The notes beneath the pieces are model-generated. The model was not told the origin of the DNA and searched no databases. It saw only the letters and a list, made by a program, of their open reading frames with translations. Below are positions 18,765 to 26,295 of a stretch of 64,000 nt of DNA, piece by piece. Source of the DNA: Alicycliphilus denitrificans_A (GTDB lineage Bacteria; Pseudomonadota; Gammaproteobacteria; Burkholderiales; Burkholderiaceae_C); NCBI RefSeq assembly GCF_044792555.1, contig NZ_CP126238.1, positions 1,674,001 through 1,738,000 of the forward strand. The letters are read 5' to 3'. Position 1 is the stretch's first letter; each line of letters starts with the position of its first letter. The position numbers and the translations under genes are program-made.

Positions 18765-19739
18765 TTGGCAAAAAAAACCTTTCTGGACTTCGAGCAGCCC
18801 ATTGCCGAGCTGGAATCCAAAATCGAAGAGCTGCGCTATGTGCAAAACGAGAGCGCGGTGGATATTTCCGAAGAGATTGAACAGCTCAGCAAGAAGAGCC
18901 TGCAGCTCACCAAGGACATCTACAGCGACCTGAGCCCCTGGCAGATCACGAAGATCGCGCGCCACCCCGAGCGTCCCTACACCATGGACTACGTGCGCGA
19001 GATCTTCACGGACTTCGTGGAAATGCACGGCGACCGCCATTTCGCCGACGATCAGTCCATCGTCGGCGGCTTGGCGCGCTTCAACGGCCACGCCTGCATG
19101 GTGCTGGGGCACCAGAAGGGGCGTGACACCAAGGAGCGCACCGCGCGCAACTTCGGCATGAGCCGCCCCGAGGGCTATCGCAAGGCCCTGCGCCTGATGA
19201 AGACGGCCGAGAAGTTCAGGCTGCCCGTGTTCACCTTCGTGGACACGCCCGGCGCCTTCCCCGGCATCGACGCCGAGGAGCGCGGCCAGTCCGAGGCCAT
19301 CGGCCGCAACATCTACGAGATGGCGCAGCTGGAGGTGCCCATCATCACCACGGTGATCGGCGAGGGCGGATCTGGCGGCGCGCTGGCGATTTCCGTGGCC
19401 GACCAGGTCATCATGCTGCAGTACTCGATCTACTCCGTGATCAGCCCCGAGGGCTGCGCCTCCATTCTCTGGAAAACCAGTGACAAGGCGCAGGATGCGG
19501 CCGATGCCATGGGCATCACGGCGCACCGACTCAAGGCCCTGGGCCTGGTGGACAAGATCGTCAACGAGCCCGTGGGCGGAGCGCACCGCGAGCACAAGCA
19601 GATGGCGGCCTTCTTGAAGCGGGCCCTGGGCGATGCCCATCGCCAGCTGTCCGACCTCAAGCCCAAGGAGCTGCTGGATCGCCGCTACGAGCGCCTGCAA
19701 AGCTACGGCCGCTTCAACGACACCAAGGCAGAGCGCTGA
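18765..19739 (+). CDS. accA: acetyl-CoA carboxylase carboxyltransferase alpha subunit
   Basis: 324 residues beginning at a TTG with GAGGAG 7 bases upstream, giving (M)AKKTFLDFEQPIAELE, the conserved N-terminus. An ATG at 18717 would add 16 non-conserved residues. Carboxyltransferase features are intact: FVDTPGAFPGIDAEERGQ and VIGEGGSGGALAI. With AccD it transfers carboxyl from biotin to acetyl-CoA, making malonyl-CoA for fatty-acid synthesis. The TTG start may keep expression low. tilS follows, a common arrangement in this family. Confidence 0.96.
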   Translation: MAKKTFLDFEQPIAELESKIEELRYVQNESAVDISEEIEQLSKKSLQLTKDIYSDLSPWQITKIARHPERPYTMDYVREIFTDFVEMHGDRHFADDQSIVGGLARFNGHACMVLGHQKGRDTKERTARNFGMSRPEGYRKALRLMKTAEKFRLPVFTFVDTPGAFPGIDAEERGQSEAIGRNIYEMAQLEVPIITTVIGEGGSGGALAISVADQVIMLQYSIYSVISPEGCASILWKTSDKAQDAADAMGITAHRLKALGLVDKIVNEPVGGAHREHKQMAAFLKRALGDAHRQLSDLKPKELLDRRYERLQSYGRFNDTKAER

Positions 19740-19806
19740 ACCGGAGCGTCAGCCGCTGCACGCAACGGCCCTGTGGGGCCGTTGCGCTTTGTGCAAGCAT
19801 CGCGCC

Positions 19807-20754
19807 ATGACCCAGAGTTTTGATGCCGCCATGCGGGCCTTTGCGCCCCGTTTGCCCCTGGCCGTGGGCCTGAGCGGCGGCGCGGATTCGACGGCGCTGC
19901 TGCTGGCCTGCGCCGAGCGCTGGCCGGGCCAGGTCCACGCCTTTCATGTCCACCATGGCCTGCAGGCCGCAGCCGACGGCTTCGAGCAGCATTGCCAGGC
20001 CCTGTGCGCGCGCCTGAACGTGCCATTGAGCGTGCGGCGCGTCGATGCGCGCCACGCGCCCGGTCAAAGCCCCGAAGACGCGGCGCGCCAGGCACGTTAC
20101 AAGGCTTTTGAGGCTCTGGCCCTGGTTAATCAAGTGCCAGAAGCTATTAAAACAATAGTATTGGCGCAGCATGCCGACGACCAGGTTGAGACCCTTTTGC
20201 TGGCCCTGTCGCGCGGCGCCGGTGTGGCTGGCCTGGCCGCCATGCCCGCCCAATGGCAGCGCGGCGGCCTGCACTGGAGCCGGCCGCTGCTGCGTGTGTC
20301 TGGCGATGCGGTGCGTGCCTGGCTGCGTGCGCGTGGCGAATCCTGGGTGGAAGACCCCAGCAACACCGACGAGCGCTACACGCGCAACCGTATCCGGTGG
20401 CAGTTGCTGCCCGTCCTGCAACAGGCCTTTCCGCATTTTCGAGACACGTTTGCGCGCAGCTGCATGCATGCGGCCCAGGCCAATGAACTGCTGCAGGAAC
20501 TGGCCGAGGCAGACCTGGCCGCCGTAGGCCAGCCGCCGCGCATCGCTGCGCTGCGCGCCTTGAGCCGTGCGCGCCAGGCCAATGTGCTGCGCCACTGGCT
20601 GCGCATCCGGCACAGCACGACGCCATCGGCAGCGCAACTCGACGCGCTGCTCCAGCAAATTGCCGCCTGCACCACGCGTGGCCACCGTATCTATCTCAAG
20701 GTTGGCAATGGCCATGCGGTGCGCGAAGGTGAGGCGCTCGGTTGGTACAATTGA
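19807..20754 (+). CDS. tilS: tRNA(Ile)-lysidine synthase
   Basis: 315 residues. The PP-loop motif SGGADS is near residue 24 (GLSGGADSTALLLA), with AQHADDQVETLLLALSRGAGVAGLAAMP and the downstream ESWVEDPSNTDERYTRNRIR. TilS converts C34 of the AUA-reading tRNA-Ile to lysidine. Between ARYKAFEAL and VLAQHADDQ an extra stretch of about 12 residues (ALVNQVPEAIKT) is encoded by a copy of the dispersed repeat. It falls before the HxxDD region in what should be a surface loop, so the enzyme probably stays functional. Confidence 0.94.
   Translation: MTQSFDAAMRAFAPRLPLAVGLSGGADSTALLLACAERWPGQVHAFHVHHGLQAAADGFEQHCQALCARLNVPLSVRRVDARHAPGQSPEDAARQARYKAFEALALVNQVPEAIKTIVLAQHADDQVETLLLALSRGAGVAGLAAMPAQWQRGGLHWSRPLLRVSGDAVRAWLRARGESWVEDPSNTDERYTRNRIRWQLLPVLQQAFPHFRDTFARSCMHAAQANELLQELAEADLAAVGQPPRIAALRALSRARQANVLRHWLRIRHSTTPSAAQLDALLQQIAACTTRGHRIYLKVGNGHAVREGEALGWYN
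20104..20159 (-). repeat. dispersed palindromic repeat, copy 6 (inside tilS)
   Basis: The reverse strand reads TTTTAATAGCTTCTGGCACT, then TGATTAACC, then AGGGCCAGAGCCTC. It lies in frame within tilS and has diverged from the consensus more than copies 3, 10 and 12. Confidence 0.65.
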
Positions 20755-20850
20755 CGAGTTTTGGATTTCATTTCCGCACGGAACGGCGGCGCACCAAAAC
20801 AATCTTCGCAATAGCGCCGCTCACCAGCGTTCCGTCATTGCAGATATTCC

Positions 20851-22119
20851 ATGGCACTGTTCGTTCATAAATACGGCGGCACCTCGATGGGCTCCACCGA
20901 GCGCATCCGCAACGTCGCCAAGCGCGTAGCCAAATGGGCACGGGCCGGCCACCAGATGGTGGTGGTACCCAGTGCCATGAGTGGCGAGACCAACCGCCTG
21001 CTGGCCCTGGCCAAGGAGCTCACGCCCTCGCAGGCCACCACGGCTTACTTCCGCGAGCTTGACATGCTGGCCGCCACGGGCGAGCAGGCATCGTCGGCAC
21101 TGCTGGCTATTGCCTTGCAGGCCGAGGGCATGCCGGCCGTGAGTTACACCGGCTGGCAGGTGCCCGTGCGCACCGACAGCAGCTACACCAAGGCGCGCAT
21201 CGAATCCATCGACGACAAGCGCGTGCGTGCCGACCTGGATGCAGGCAAGGTGGTCATCATCACGGGCTTTCAGGGCATTGATGACGAGGGCCACATCACC
21301 ACGCTGGGTCGCGGCGGTTCCGACACCTCGGCCGTGGCCGTGGCCGCGGCCATGAAGGCCAGCGAGTGCCTGATCTACACCGACGTGGACGGCGTCTACA
21401 CCACCGACCCGCGCGTCGTGCCCCAGGCCAAGCGCCTGAAGACCGTGAGCTTCGAGGAGATGCTGGAAATGGCCAGCCTGGGCAGCAAGGTGCTGCAGAT
21501 CCGCTCGGTGGAATTTGCCGGCAAGTACCAAGTGCCCATGCGCGTGCTCTCCAGCTTCACGCCCTGGGATATCGACATCAACGAAGAGGCCGCCTCCGGC
21601 ACCCTGATCACCTTTGAGGAAGACGAACAAATGGAACAAGCCGTCGTTTCCGGCATCGCTTTCAACCGCGACGAAACCAAGATCTCCGTGCTTGGCGTGC
21701 CCGACAGGCCCGGTATCGCCTACCAGATCCTGGGCCCCGTGGCCGACGCCAACATTGAAGTGGACGTGATCATCCAGAACATCAGCAAGGATGGCCGCAC
21801 CGACTTCAGCTTTACCGTCAACCACAACGACCACGCGCGCACGCTGGAACTGCTCAGGGACAAAGTGCTGCCTGCCTTGGGGGCGCAAGAGGTGGTGGGC
21901 GACACCGCCATCTGCAAGGTCAGCATTGTCGGCATCGGCATGCGCAGCCATGTGGGGGTGGCCGCCAAGATGTTCCGCGTGCTGAGCGAAGAGGGCATCA
22001 ACATCCAGATGATCTCCACCTCCGAGATCAAAACCTCGGTCGTGATCGAAGACAAATACCTGGAGCTGGCCGTACGCGCCCTGCACAAGGCCTTCGATCT
22101 GGACCAGCCCGTGGCCTGA
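20851..22119 (+). CDS. lysC: aspartate kinase
   Basis: 422 residues starting MALFVHKYGGTSMGSTERI, the kinase substrate-binding motif. FTLGRGGSDTSAVA-type sequence follows (TTLGRGGSDTSAVAVAAAM) and YTDVDGVYTTDPR. Two ACT domains occupy the C-terminal third (ISVLGVPDRPGIAYQILGPVA and VSIVGIGMRSHVGVAAKMF) and should bind lysine and/or threonine for feedback control. It catalyses the first step of the aspartate family pathway. It is directly upstream of tRNA-Ser. Confidence 0.96.
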   Translation: MALFVHKYGGTSMGSTERIRNVAKRVAKWARAGHQMVVVPSAMSGETNRLLALAKELTPSQATTAYFRELDMLAATGEQASSALLAIALQAEGMPAVSYTGWQVPVRTDSSYTKARIESIDDKRVRADLDAGKVVIITGFQGIDDEGHITTLGRGGSDTSAVAVAAAMKASECLIYTDVDGVYTTDPRVVPQAKRLKTVSFEEMLEMASLGSKVLQIRSVEFAGKYQVPMRVLSSFTPWDIDINEEAASGTLITFEEDEQMEQAVVSGIAFNRDETKISVLGVPDRPGIAYQILGPVADANIEVDVIIQNISKDGRTDFSFTVNHNDHARTLELLRDKVLPALGAQEVVGDTAICKVSIVGIGMRSHVGVAAKMFRVLSEEGINIQMISTSEIKTSVVIEDKYLELAVRALHKAFDLDQPVA

Positions 22120-22163
22120 AGTTTGGTTAAAGCAGTCTCAAACTGAGGCATAATAGATAGCTT

Positions 22164-22256
22164 GGAAACGTGACCGAGTGGCCGAAGGTGCTCCCCTGCT
22201 AAGGGAGTATGGGGTGTAGAGCCTCATCGAGGGTTCGAATCCCTCCGTTTCCGCCA
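22164..22256 (+). tRNA. tRNA-Ser (anticodon GCU)
   Basis: A class II tRNA with a 7-bp acceptor stem (GGAAACG with CGTTTCC), discriminator G and encoded CCA. The anticodon stem CTCCC/GGGAG flanks loop CTGCTAA with GCU as anticodon. It has a long variable arm and T loop TTCGAAT. Its 3' end from 22244 is one copy of the prophage attachment repeat, so the gene is restored intact by the phage-borne copy. Confidence 0.95.
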
Positions 22257-22547
22257 ATCATCTGGAAAAGCTGCCAACATGGCCTTGAAGCCATCGGCAG
22301 CTTTTTTTTCGTCCTCGTTTTCTGACGAGGCCAAGTCTTCGGCCATCGCGGCTATGAAGGCGTGCGCAGGGTCTTCACCCAGGATTGCGCGCAGTTTGCC
22401 CCGAACACGCCAGTTCGCGGGTCTTTTCCCCTGCTTCATCTGAATCAACGTCGGCGCTGTCGTGTCCAGCAGCGCCGCGAGCTTGCGTTGGCTTCCTGCA
22501 GCGATGGCTGCGGCTTCGATGAGTTCGGACAGTTCATTGGTGGTCAT
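22224..22547 (-). CDS. phage helix-turn-helix protein, probable repressor
   Basis: 107 residues, divergent from the prophage early genes. Residues 5-50 look like a helix-turn-helix: LSELIEAAAIAAGSQRKLAAL, then DTTAPTLIQMKQGKRPANWRVRGKLRAI. This pattern is found in Cro/CI-like regulators of filamentous phages. The last ten residues (WRKRRDSNPR) and the stop codon are encoded by the complement of the tRNA-Ser 3' half. The integrated and circular phage genomes must therefore encode different C-termini. Function is inferred from position and fold pattern. Confidence 0.65.
   Translation of the reverse strand: MTTNELSELIEAAAIAAGSQRKLAALLDTTAPTLIQMKQGKRPANWRVRGKLRAILGEDPAHAFIAAMAEDLASSENEDEKKAADGFKAMLAAFPDDWRKRRDSNPR
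22244..22258 (+). repeat. prophage left attachment core (attL)
   Basis: TCCGTTTCCGCCAAT, identical to 31032-31046. It comprises the last 13 bases of tRNA-Ser including CCA, plus AT. Confidence 0.9.
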
Positions 22548-22554
22548 GGTTGCA

Positions 22555-22600
22555 ATATGCGATCACAAAGGTTACATTCCGGTCGCATCTTGCGATCGGT
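22555..22600. promoter_or_regulatory. candidate repressor operators and divergent early promoter
   Basis: Between the repressor start and the first rightward gene are three related half-sites: ATATGCGATC (22555), its inverted relative GGTCGCATCT (22581) and TTGCGATCGG (22590). Their shared core TGCGAYC and their position fit operator sites for the adjacent helix-turn-helix protein. No promoter boxes are assigned with confidence. Confidence 0.45.
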
Positions 22601-22633
22601 TGCAGGGTGCCAATTTTCCCACAGGAGCCGGCA

Positions 22634-22969
22634 ATGCCCCATTCCCCCATCACCGCAGGAACGAAGGTTGTCTACCAGGAAGGCATCTACACCGTCCGCG
22701 CCGTAGACGGCAACGTCCTCGAGCTCGAGTACCACACGGGCGATTTCTTCCGCCTGGTGCACATCTCAAGCGTCATCGTTTGCCCACCCCCTGCCACCCA
22801 AACGGCGGCCAGCTTGCCGGCTCCAGCCGCCGGGCAGGGGGTGGGCACCCGTCATCACTTCCTCTGCTTGTTCTTTTTCCCGGCTGGTCGTCTGGCGAAG
22901 GTGCATCAGTCCGAGTGCATGTATGCCCCAGGCGCGCTGGTGTCTGTTGGCCGTAGGTGGCCTGCATGA
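22634..22969 (+). CDS. small inovirus early protein of unknown function
   Basis: 111 residues; the ATG at 22634 is preceded by AGGAG 7 bases away. The N-terminal ~50 residues (KVVYQEGIYTVRAVDGNVLELEYHTGDFFRLVHISSV) look like a compact beta-rich domain. The remainder is low in recognisable features and may be partly unstructured. Its stop overlaps the next ATG. A longer in-frame version from 22550 lacks a ribosome site and would overlap the operator region. I do not recognise the family. Confidence 0.6.
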   Translation: MPHSPITAGTKVVYQEGIYTVRAVDGNVLELEYHTGDFFRLVHISSVIVCPPPATQTAASLPAPAAGQGVGTRHHFLCLFFFPAGRLAKVHQSECMYAPGALVSVGRRWPA

Positions 22970-23436
22970 GACTCGTCGCCAAACACGCCCAGGTCGGCTA
23001 CCAGACCCCCGGCGAGCGGCCAGGCTGCCGCAACTGCGCGCACTTCGATGTCACGCGCCACGACAGCCCGGTCATCGCCCCGCGCACTGCCTGCACGCTG
23101 CATGACCTCGAAGTCACCAGCGGCGGCATCTGCAACAGCCACAAGCCCAAGCGCAAGGCCGGCGAGGCCCAGCTCGCATTCCTGGCCCGCCAGCGAGATC
23201 TGCTGGAGCACCAGGCGCAAGAGCTGCAGCCGCGCATGGTCGATTCCCGCGTGCTTCCCCAGGTCGGGGAAATGCACGAAGGCAAGGTGATGACGGTTGC
23301 CAGGCACCGCCGCCTGATGGTCGAGCAGCTCATTGCGAATGAAGAAGCCTCGGGCGATCCCGAGCTCATTCGCGTTGCGGCCATGCGCCGTCGCTGGAAT
23401 GGCGCCGCTCCCCAAGTTAGGGAGCGCCGCACGTGA
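22966..23436 (+). CDS. cysteine-containing inovirus early protein of unknown function
   Basis: 156 residues, ATGA-overlapped with the previous gene. The N-terminal third contains four Cys and several His in a zinc-ribbon-like arrangement: CRNCAHFDVTRH, then CTLHDLEVTSGGICNSH. The rest is helical and charged (LLEHQAQELQPRMVDSR, RHRRLMVEQLIANEE). The spacing suggests a metal site. It precedes the replication gene, so a role in replication or copy control is possible but unproven. Confidence 0.6.
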   Translation: MRLVAKHAQVGYQTPGERPGCRNCAHFDVTRHDSPVIAPRTACTLHDLEVTSGGICNSHKPKRKAGEAQLAFLARQRDLLEHQAQELQPRMVDSRVLPQVGEMHEGKVMTVARHRRLMVEQLIANEEASGDPELIRVAAMRRRWNGAAPQVRERRT

Positions 23437-23810
23437 AGCTCATCAACGGCGGCCAGTCCGGTTCCGGCATGGTCCACCTCTACAGCGCCCCCGAGCCCCG
23501 CATGAGCTGGGCGGCATTGCGCATCGTCCGCGTGTCATCGCACCTGCGCATGTGCATGGAGAACCCCGAGCGTTCGGCCTGGTTCGATCAACACGTGTTC
23601 GAGGTGGACACGTTGCTGCGCGAGTACGCCACGGACTACATCAGCCAGGCCACGACGGACCTCGATTACCACGCCTTCCTGAGCCGCGAAGCGGCTGCAG
23701 GACGGCGTTTTTCGCGCGCTCTGCCACGGGGCGGTTTTTGTCAGGCGGGCGTGGTAGCACCGCCTGACAGTCTCATGTGTGAGACAAACGCATCCATGGG
23801 GCGGCCCTGA
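23433..23810 (+). CDS. hypothetical inovirus protein upstream of the replication gene
   Basis: 125 residues from a GTG that overlaps the previous stop. Residues 20-85 (MSWAALRIVRVSSHLRMCMENPERSAWFDQH onward) look like a real helical protein. The C-terminal ~35 residues are coded across two perfect hairpins (23740-23785) and may be a by-product of a functional DNA element. The stop overlaps the ATG of the replication gene. No family recognised. Confidence 0.5.
   Translation: MKLINGGQSGSGMVHLYSAPEPRMSWAALRIVRVSSHLRMCMENPERSAWFDQHVFEVDTLLREYATDYISQATTDLDYHAFLSREAAAGRRFSRALPRGGFCQAGVVAPPDSLMCETNASMGRP
23740..23785. promoter_or_regulatory. paired perfect hairpins, candidate phage replication origin
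   Basis: GTCAGGCGG and CCGCCTGAC form a 9-bp perfect stem with an 11-base loop. One base later GTCTCA and TGAGAC form a 6-bp stem around TGTG. Both lie 25-70 bp upstream of the replication initiator start. Inovirus origins are hairpin-rich nick sites recognised by the initiator, so this is a reasonable candidate. An mRNA regulatory structure for rep translation is the alternative. Confidence 0.45.
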
Positions 23811-24997
23811 TGGCATACGACACGGTTAAGCTGCGCTCGCCCTACATGGATGCCTCCCTGATGCGCCGGATCGAGCAGCAATGCATCCTGCGCTCGGGCC
23901 TGCACCTGGGCACCGGCGAGGTCCTGTACGAACTCCACGCGGGCGAATTGCTCGGCTCCTGGGACAGCCGCATTGCGATCAAGCCCATGCACGAGGAGCA
24001 TGTGGCCGACAAGAACGGCCGCGTTGCGATGCATCCTTGCGAGCCCTACCTGATCGTCGAGGCCAGCGTCCACAAGGTCCAGCTCGGGCACAACGTGTAC
24101 GGCGGTCCCTCGGTGTTCCTGACGGCCTGCCGCGACTTGGTCGCCCTGGTGGAAAAGCTGCTCGATACCGACCTGCCTGCGGCCGACTTTTGGACGGTCC
24201 ACCGCGTGGACGTGGCGAACGTCTTCGACTTGCCGCAGACCCAGGTGAAGCGCTTCTTCGAATCCATGCAGCTGCTGAGCTTCCCCAGGCGGGGGAAGAA
24301 GGCCATGAAAACGGCCCAATCGCTGTACTTCCCCGGCAAGACCACTACGGTCAAGTTCTATCACAAGGGCCCGGAATTCCGGGTCCACGACGTGGGGCGC
24401 TTGAAGCGCTTTTTTCGCATCCTTTTCAGCCACCTTCACGGCGACGACGACGGCAAGAACTTCGAGCGCGTCGAACGGAAAGTGCAGGCCCTTCAACGCC
24501 TGGCTGACAAGCGCCTGCGCGTCGAGGTGGAAATCCACGCAGACAAGCTGCAGTACGACTTTGGCCGATGCCCCCGCGTGTCGGAAGTCAGCGACGACTA
24601 CCTGCAGCGCATTCACGACAGCGAAATCGAGCGAGTACTCCGAGAAGGGAAGCAAGGCATGGAAACCGTCCGCACCGAAGAGGCCGTATGGCGGCGCCTG
24701 CAGGAATGCCACCCGGCCAAGCTCGCTCATGTGCTGCATGCCTTCTGGCAGGTCATGGCCACGCGTGGCGATGACAAGGCCCGCGAGCGCTACACGAAGC
24801 CTACGTTCTACCGCAACCGCAAGCTGCTGGAGGAGTCCGGCGTGAGCTGGCGCGGCTCGGACGTGTTCATCGTCGCCAACGATTGCCCCATTCACGATTT
24901 CGCGCCGCTGCGCGCGGATCGCCGCTTCTGCCACCTCCCGGCGCGGAATCGGCCTGAGTACCACGTCAGCCGGGACCTGTTGCGGCTTGCCGCTTGA
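23810..24997 (+). CDS. inovirus replication initiation protein (gene II / Phage_CRI type)
   Basis: 395 residues. The central part (FWTVHRVDVANVFDL, then GKTTTVKFYHKGPEFRVHD) matches the pattern of filamentous-phage rolling-circle initiators. In these, an HxxD-containing strand and a downstream conserved tyrosine (YHKGPEF) belong to the nicking domain. Length is close to pII of Ff phages (~410). It would nick the plus strand at the phage origin. The coding strand and position directly before the ssDNA-binding protein are as in other inoviruses. Confidence 0.85.
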   Translation: MAYDTVKLRSPYMDASLMRRIEQQCILRSGLHLGTGEVLYELHAGELLGSWDSRIAIKPMHEEHVADKNGRVAMHPCEPYLIVEASVHKVQLGHNVYGGPSVFLTACRDLVALVEKLLDTDLPAADFWTVHRVDVANVFDLPQTQVKRFFESMQLLSFPRRGKKAMKTAQSLYFPGKTTTVKFYHKGPEFRVHDVGRLKRFFRILFSHLHGDDDGKNFERVERKVQALQRLADKRLRVEVEIHADKLQYDFGRCPRVSEVSDDYLQRIHDSEIERVLREGKQGMETVRTEEAVWRRLQECHPAKLAHVLHAFWQVMATRGDDKARERYTKPTFYRNRKLLEESGVSWRGSDVFIVANDCPIHDFAPLRADRRFCHLPARNRPEYHVSRDLLRLAA

Positions 24998-25008
24998 AAG
25001 ACTGAACC

Positions 25009-25329
25009 ATGAACGCACCCGTTACCGCATCCGCTCAGGGAATGAAGCTTGCCCCCATGCAAGTGGTCATCCGTGGCCGCATCGACGCCGCGCGCCGCCA
25101 CGACAAGACGACGTACACGCGCATCGTCACGCCCGCCCCGGACCCCTACAGCCGCCCGCAGACGGTCGAAGTGCGCAGCAAGCAGCGCCTGGGCCAGACC
25201 GGCGACGAAATCACCGTGCAGGCCCAGCTCGGCGGCTACACGCGCAAGCCGTTTCGCAGCACCGACAAGGAAACTGGCGAAACCACGATGGTGACCCCGG
25301 TCGATCTGACGTTGGACGCGGTCGAATGA
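25009..25329 (+). CDS. single-stranded DNA-binding protein (gene V type)
   Basis: 106 residues, short and beta-rich: MQVVIRGRIDAARRHDKTTYTRIV, then a conserved basic/aromatic stretch and DEITVQAQLGGYTRKPF. It sits immediately after the replication gene and ends with an ATGA overlap to the next gene, as gene V does in filamentous phages. It would coat ssDNA before packaging. The call rests on position and fold-like pattern rather than a diagnostic motif. Confidence 0.7.
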   Translation: MNAPVTASAQGMKLAPMQVVIRGRIDAARRHDKTTYTRIVTPAPDPYSRPQTVEVRSKQRLGQTGDEITVQAQLGGYTRKPFRSTDKETGETTMVTPVDLTLDAVE

Positions 25330-25655
25330 TCACGATGACAGAAGCTGAGCTGCGCACCTTCGCGATCAGCGTTGCGCAAATCGCGTTTGCGGCGGGCGTC
25401 ATCGGCGGCGTTGCCTGGACGCTGGTGCGCGACCTCATCAGTGCAGTGGCCGACGCCGTGTGCAGCTGGGAAGAACGCCGCATACGCATTGACCAGGCAC
25501 GCATGCGCCAGCAACACGGTCCGTTCCTACTGCCCGGCCTTAGCCGCATCGGCCGTGCCATGGCGCGGCGTGTGTACAGGATGCGCGCCAGCACGCAAGC
25601 CGACCAGGCGCGAGCCAGCGAGCGCGAGGGCGGCTTGCACGCTGGCCAGCACTGA
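25326..25655 (+). CDS. small inovirus membrane protein
   Basis: 109 residues from the ATG overlapping the previous stop (MITMTEAELRTFAIS). One clear membrane segment lies at residues 13-35 (SVAQIAFAAGVIGGVAWTLV), followed by a strongly basic tail (EERRIRIDQARMRQQH, RIGRAMARRVYRMR). A single-pass protein with a positive tail fits a minor virion or assembly protein, but no family is recognised. Confidence 0.6.
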   Translation: MITMTEAELRTFAISVAQIAFAAGVIGGVAWTLVRDLISAVADAVCSWEERRIRIDQARMRQQHGPFLLPGLSRIGRAMARRVYRMRASTQADQARASEREGGLHAGQH

Positions 25656-25667
25656 CGAAGAGCGCAC

Positions 25668-25880
25668 ATGTACTGCTTGCACCACGACGGCCAGAGCTAC
25701 GCGGAAGTGTCCTGCGACACGCCCGATGCGCTGATCGTCGTGACCAGGTTGGAGCTGGCCCAAATGAGCCCCTTCAACCTGGACCCCCAATCTGCAGTGG
25801 AAATTGGAGGCGCCCTGCTGATGGTCATGGCCGTGGCGTGGTTGCTGCGGCAGGCCCGTAAATACCTCGAATCGGAGTGA
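25668..25880 (+). CDS. small inovirus membrane protein, possible minor coat
   Basis: 70 residues. The N-terminal half is polar (MYCLHHDGQSYAEVSCDTPD). The C-terminal half has one membrane segment (AVEIGGALLMVMAVAWLLRQ) and a short basic tail. Encoded just upstream of the major coat protein with a 4-bp gap. Small proteins of this shape are typical of the coat-gene region of inoviruses. Confidence 0.65.
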   Translation: MYCLHHDGQSYAEVSCDTPDALIVVTRLELAQMSPFNLDPQSAVEIGGALLMVMAVAWLLRQARKYLESE

Positions 25881-25884
25881 AGAA

Positions 25885-26166
25885 ATGAACCTCGTCAACG
25901 TTGAGAAACGCCGCGCCCTGTCTGTTGTGAACGCTGCAGCCGATCTGGCCTGTAAGGCTGGAAACGCTCTGGCGCGTCCTGCGGTGGTGGGCCTGACGGG
26001 CTTGGTGGCCGCCGGCAGCTCGCACGCTGCAGGCGTCACCATCGACACCTCGGACATCGTGTCCACGATCAGCGGCGGCGTGACTGCCGTTAGCGCTATC
26101 GGCGTGGCCGTGATCTCCCTGGTGGTTGTGATCAAGCTCTACAAGTGGGTTCAGCGCGTCCTGTAA
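25885..26166 (+). CDS. major coat protein (gene VIII type)
   Basis: 93-residue precursor. A long leader ends at GLVAAGSSHA. The mature peptide of about 44 residues follows, beginning AGVTIDTSDIVSTISGG, with a single membrane segment (AVSAIGVAVISLVVVIKLY) and a basic C-terminus (KWVQRVL) that would face the DNA. This acidic-hydrophobic-basic layout is diagnostic of inovirus pVIII. A strong terminator follows at once, the usual way of keeping coat mRNA abundant. Confidence 0.92.
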   Translation: MNLVNVEKRRALSVVNAAADLACKAGNALARPAVVGLTGLVAAGSSHAAGVTIDTSDIVSTISGGVTAVSAIGVAVISLVVVIKLYKWVQRVL

Positions 26167-26180
26167 AGGGCGCTTTGGGA

Positions 26181-26212
26181 GGGGCGTGCTCGCAAGGGTG
26201 CGCCCCTTTTTT
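26181..26212 (+). terminator. terminator behind the major coat gene
   Basis: GGGGCG and CGCCCC pair (with weaker inner pairs) and are followed by six T residues, 15 bp after the coat stop. A central terminator at this place is conserved in filamentous phages. Confidence 0.8.
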
Positions 26213-26235
26213 CTCACTAACTTGGGGAGCCGGTC

Positions 26236-26295
26236 ATGGGGTTTTGGGTTCTGTGTGCGTTGGTGCTGGCCGGCGTAATCATCTTTTGGCCATGA
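26236..26295 (+). CDS. 19-residue membrane peptide, pVII/pIX-like minor coat candidate
   Basis: MGFWVLCALVLAGVIIFWP, almost entirely one membrane segment. TTGGGGAGC lies 8 bases before the ATG. The TGA overlaps the ATG of the pIII-like gene (ATGA). It occupies the slot between the coat terminator and gene III, where filamentous phages place tiny virion-tip proteins (pVII and pIX, ~30 residues, lie just before gene VIII in Ff). It is shorter than known examples, so the role is inferred. Confidence 0.6.
   Translation: MGFWVLCALVLAGVIIFWP

Noticed and set aside
26145..26291. N-terminal extension of the pIII-like gene
   Set aside because: It would run back through the coat terminator and overlap the coat stop; the ATG at 26292 opens a proper signal peptide and overlaps the tiny upstream gene.
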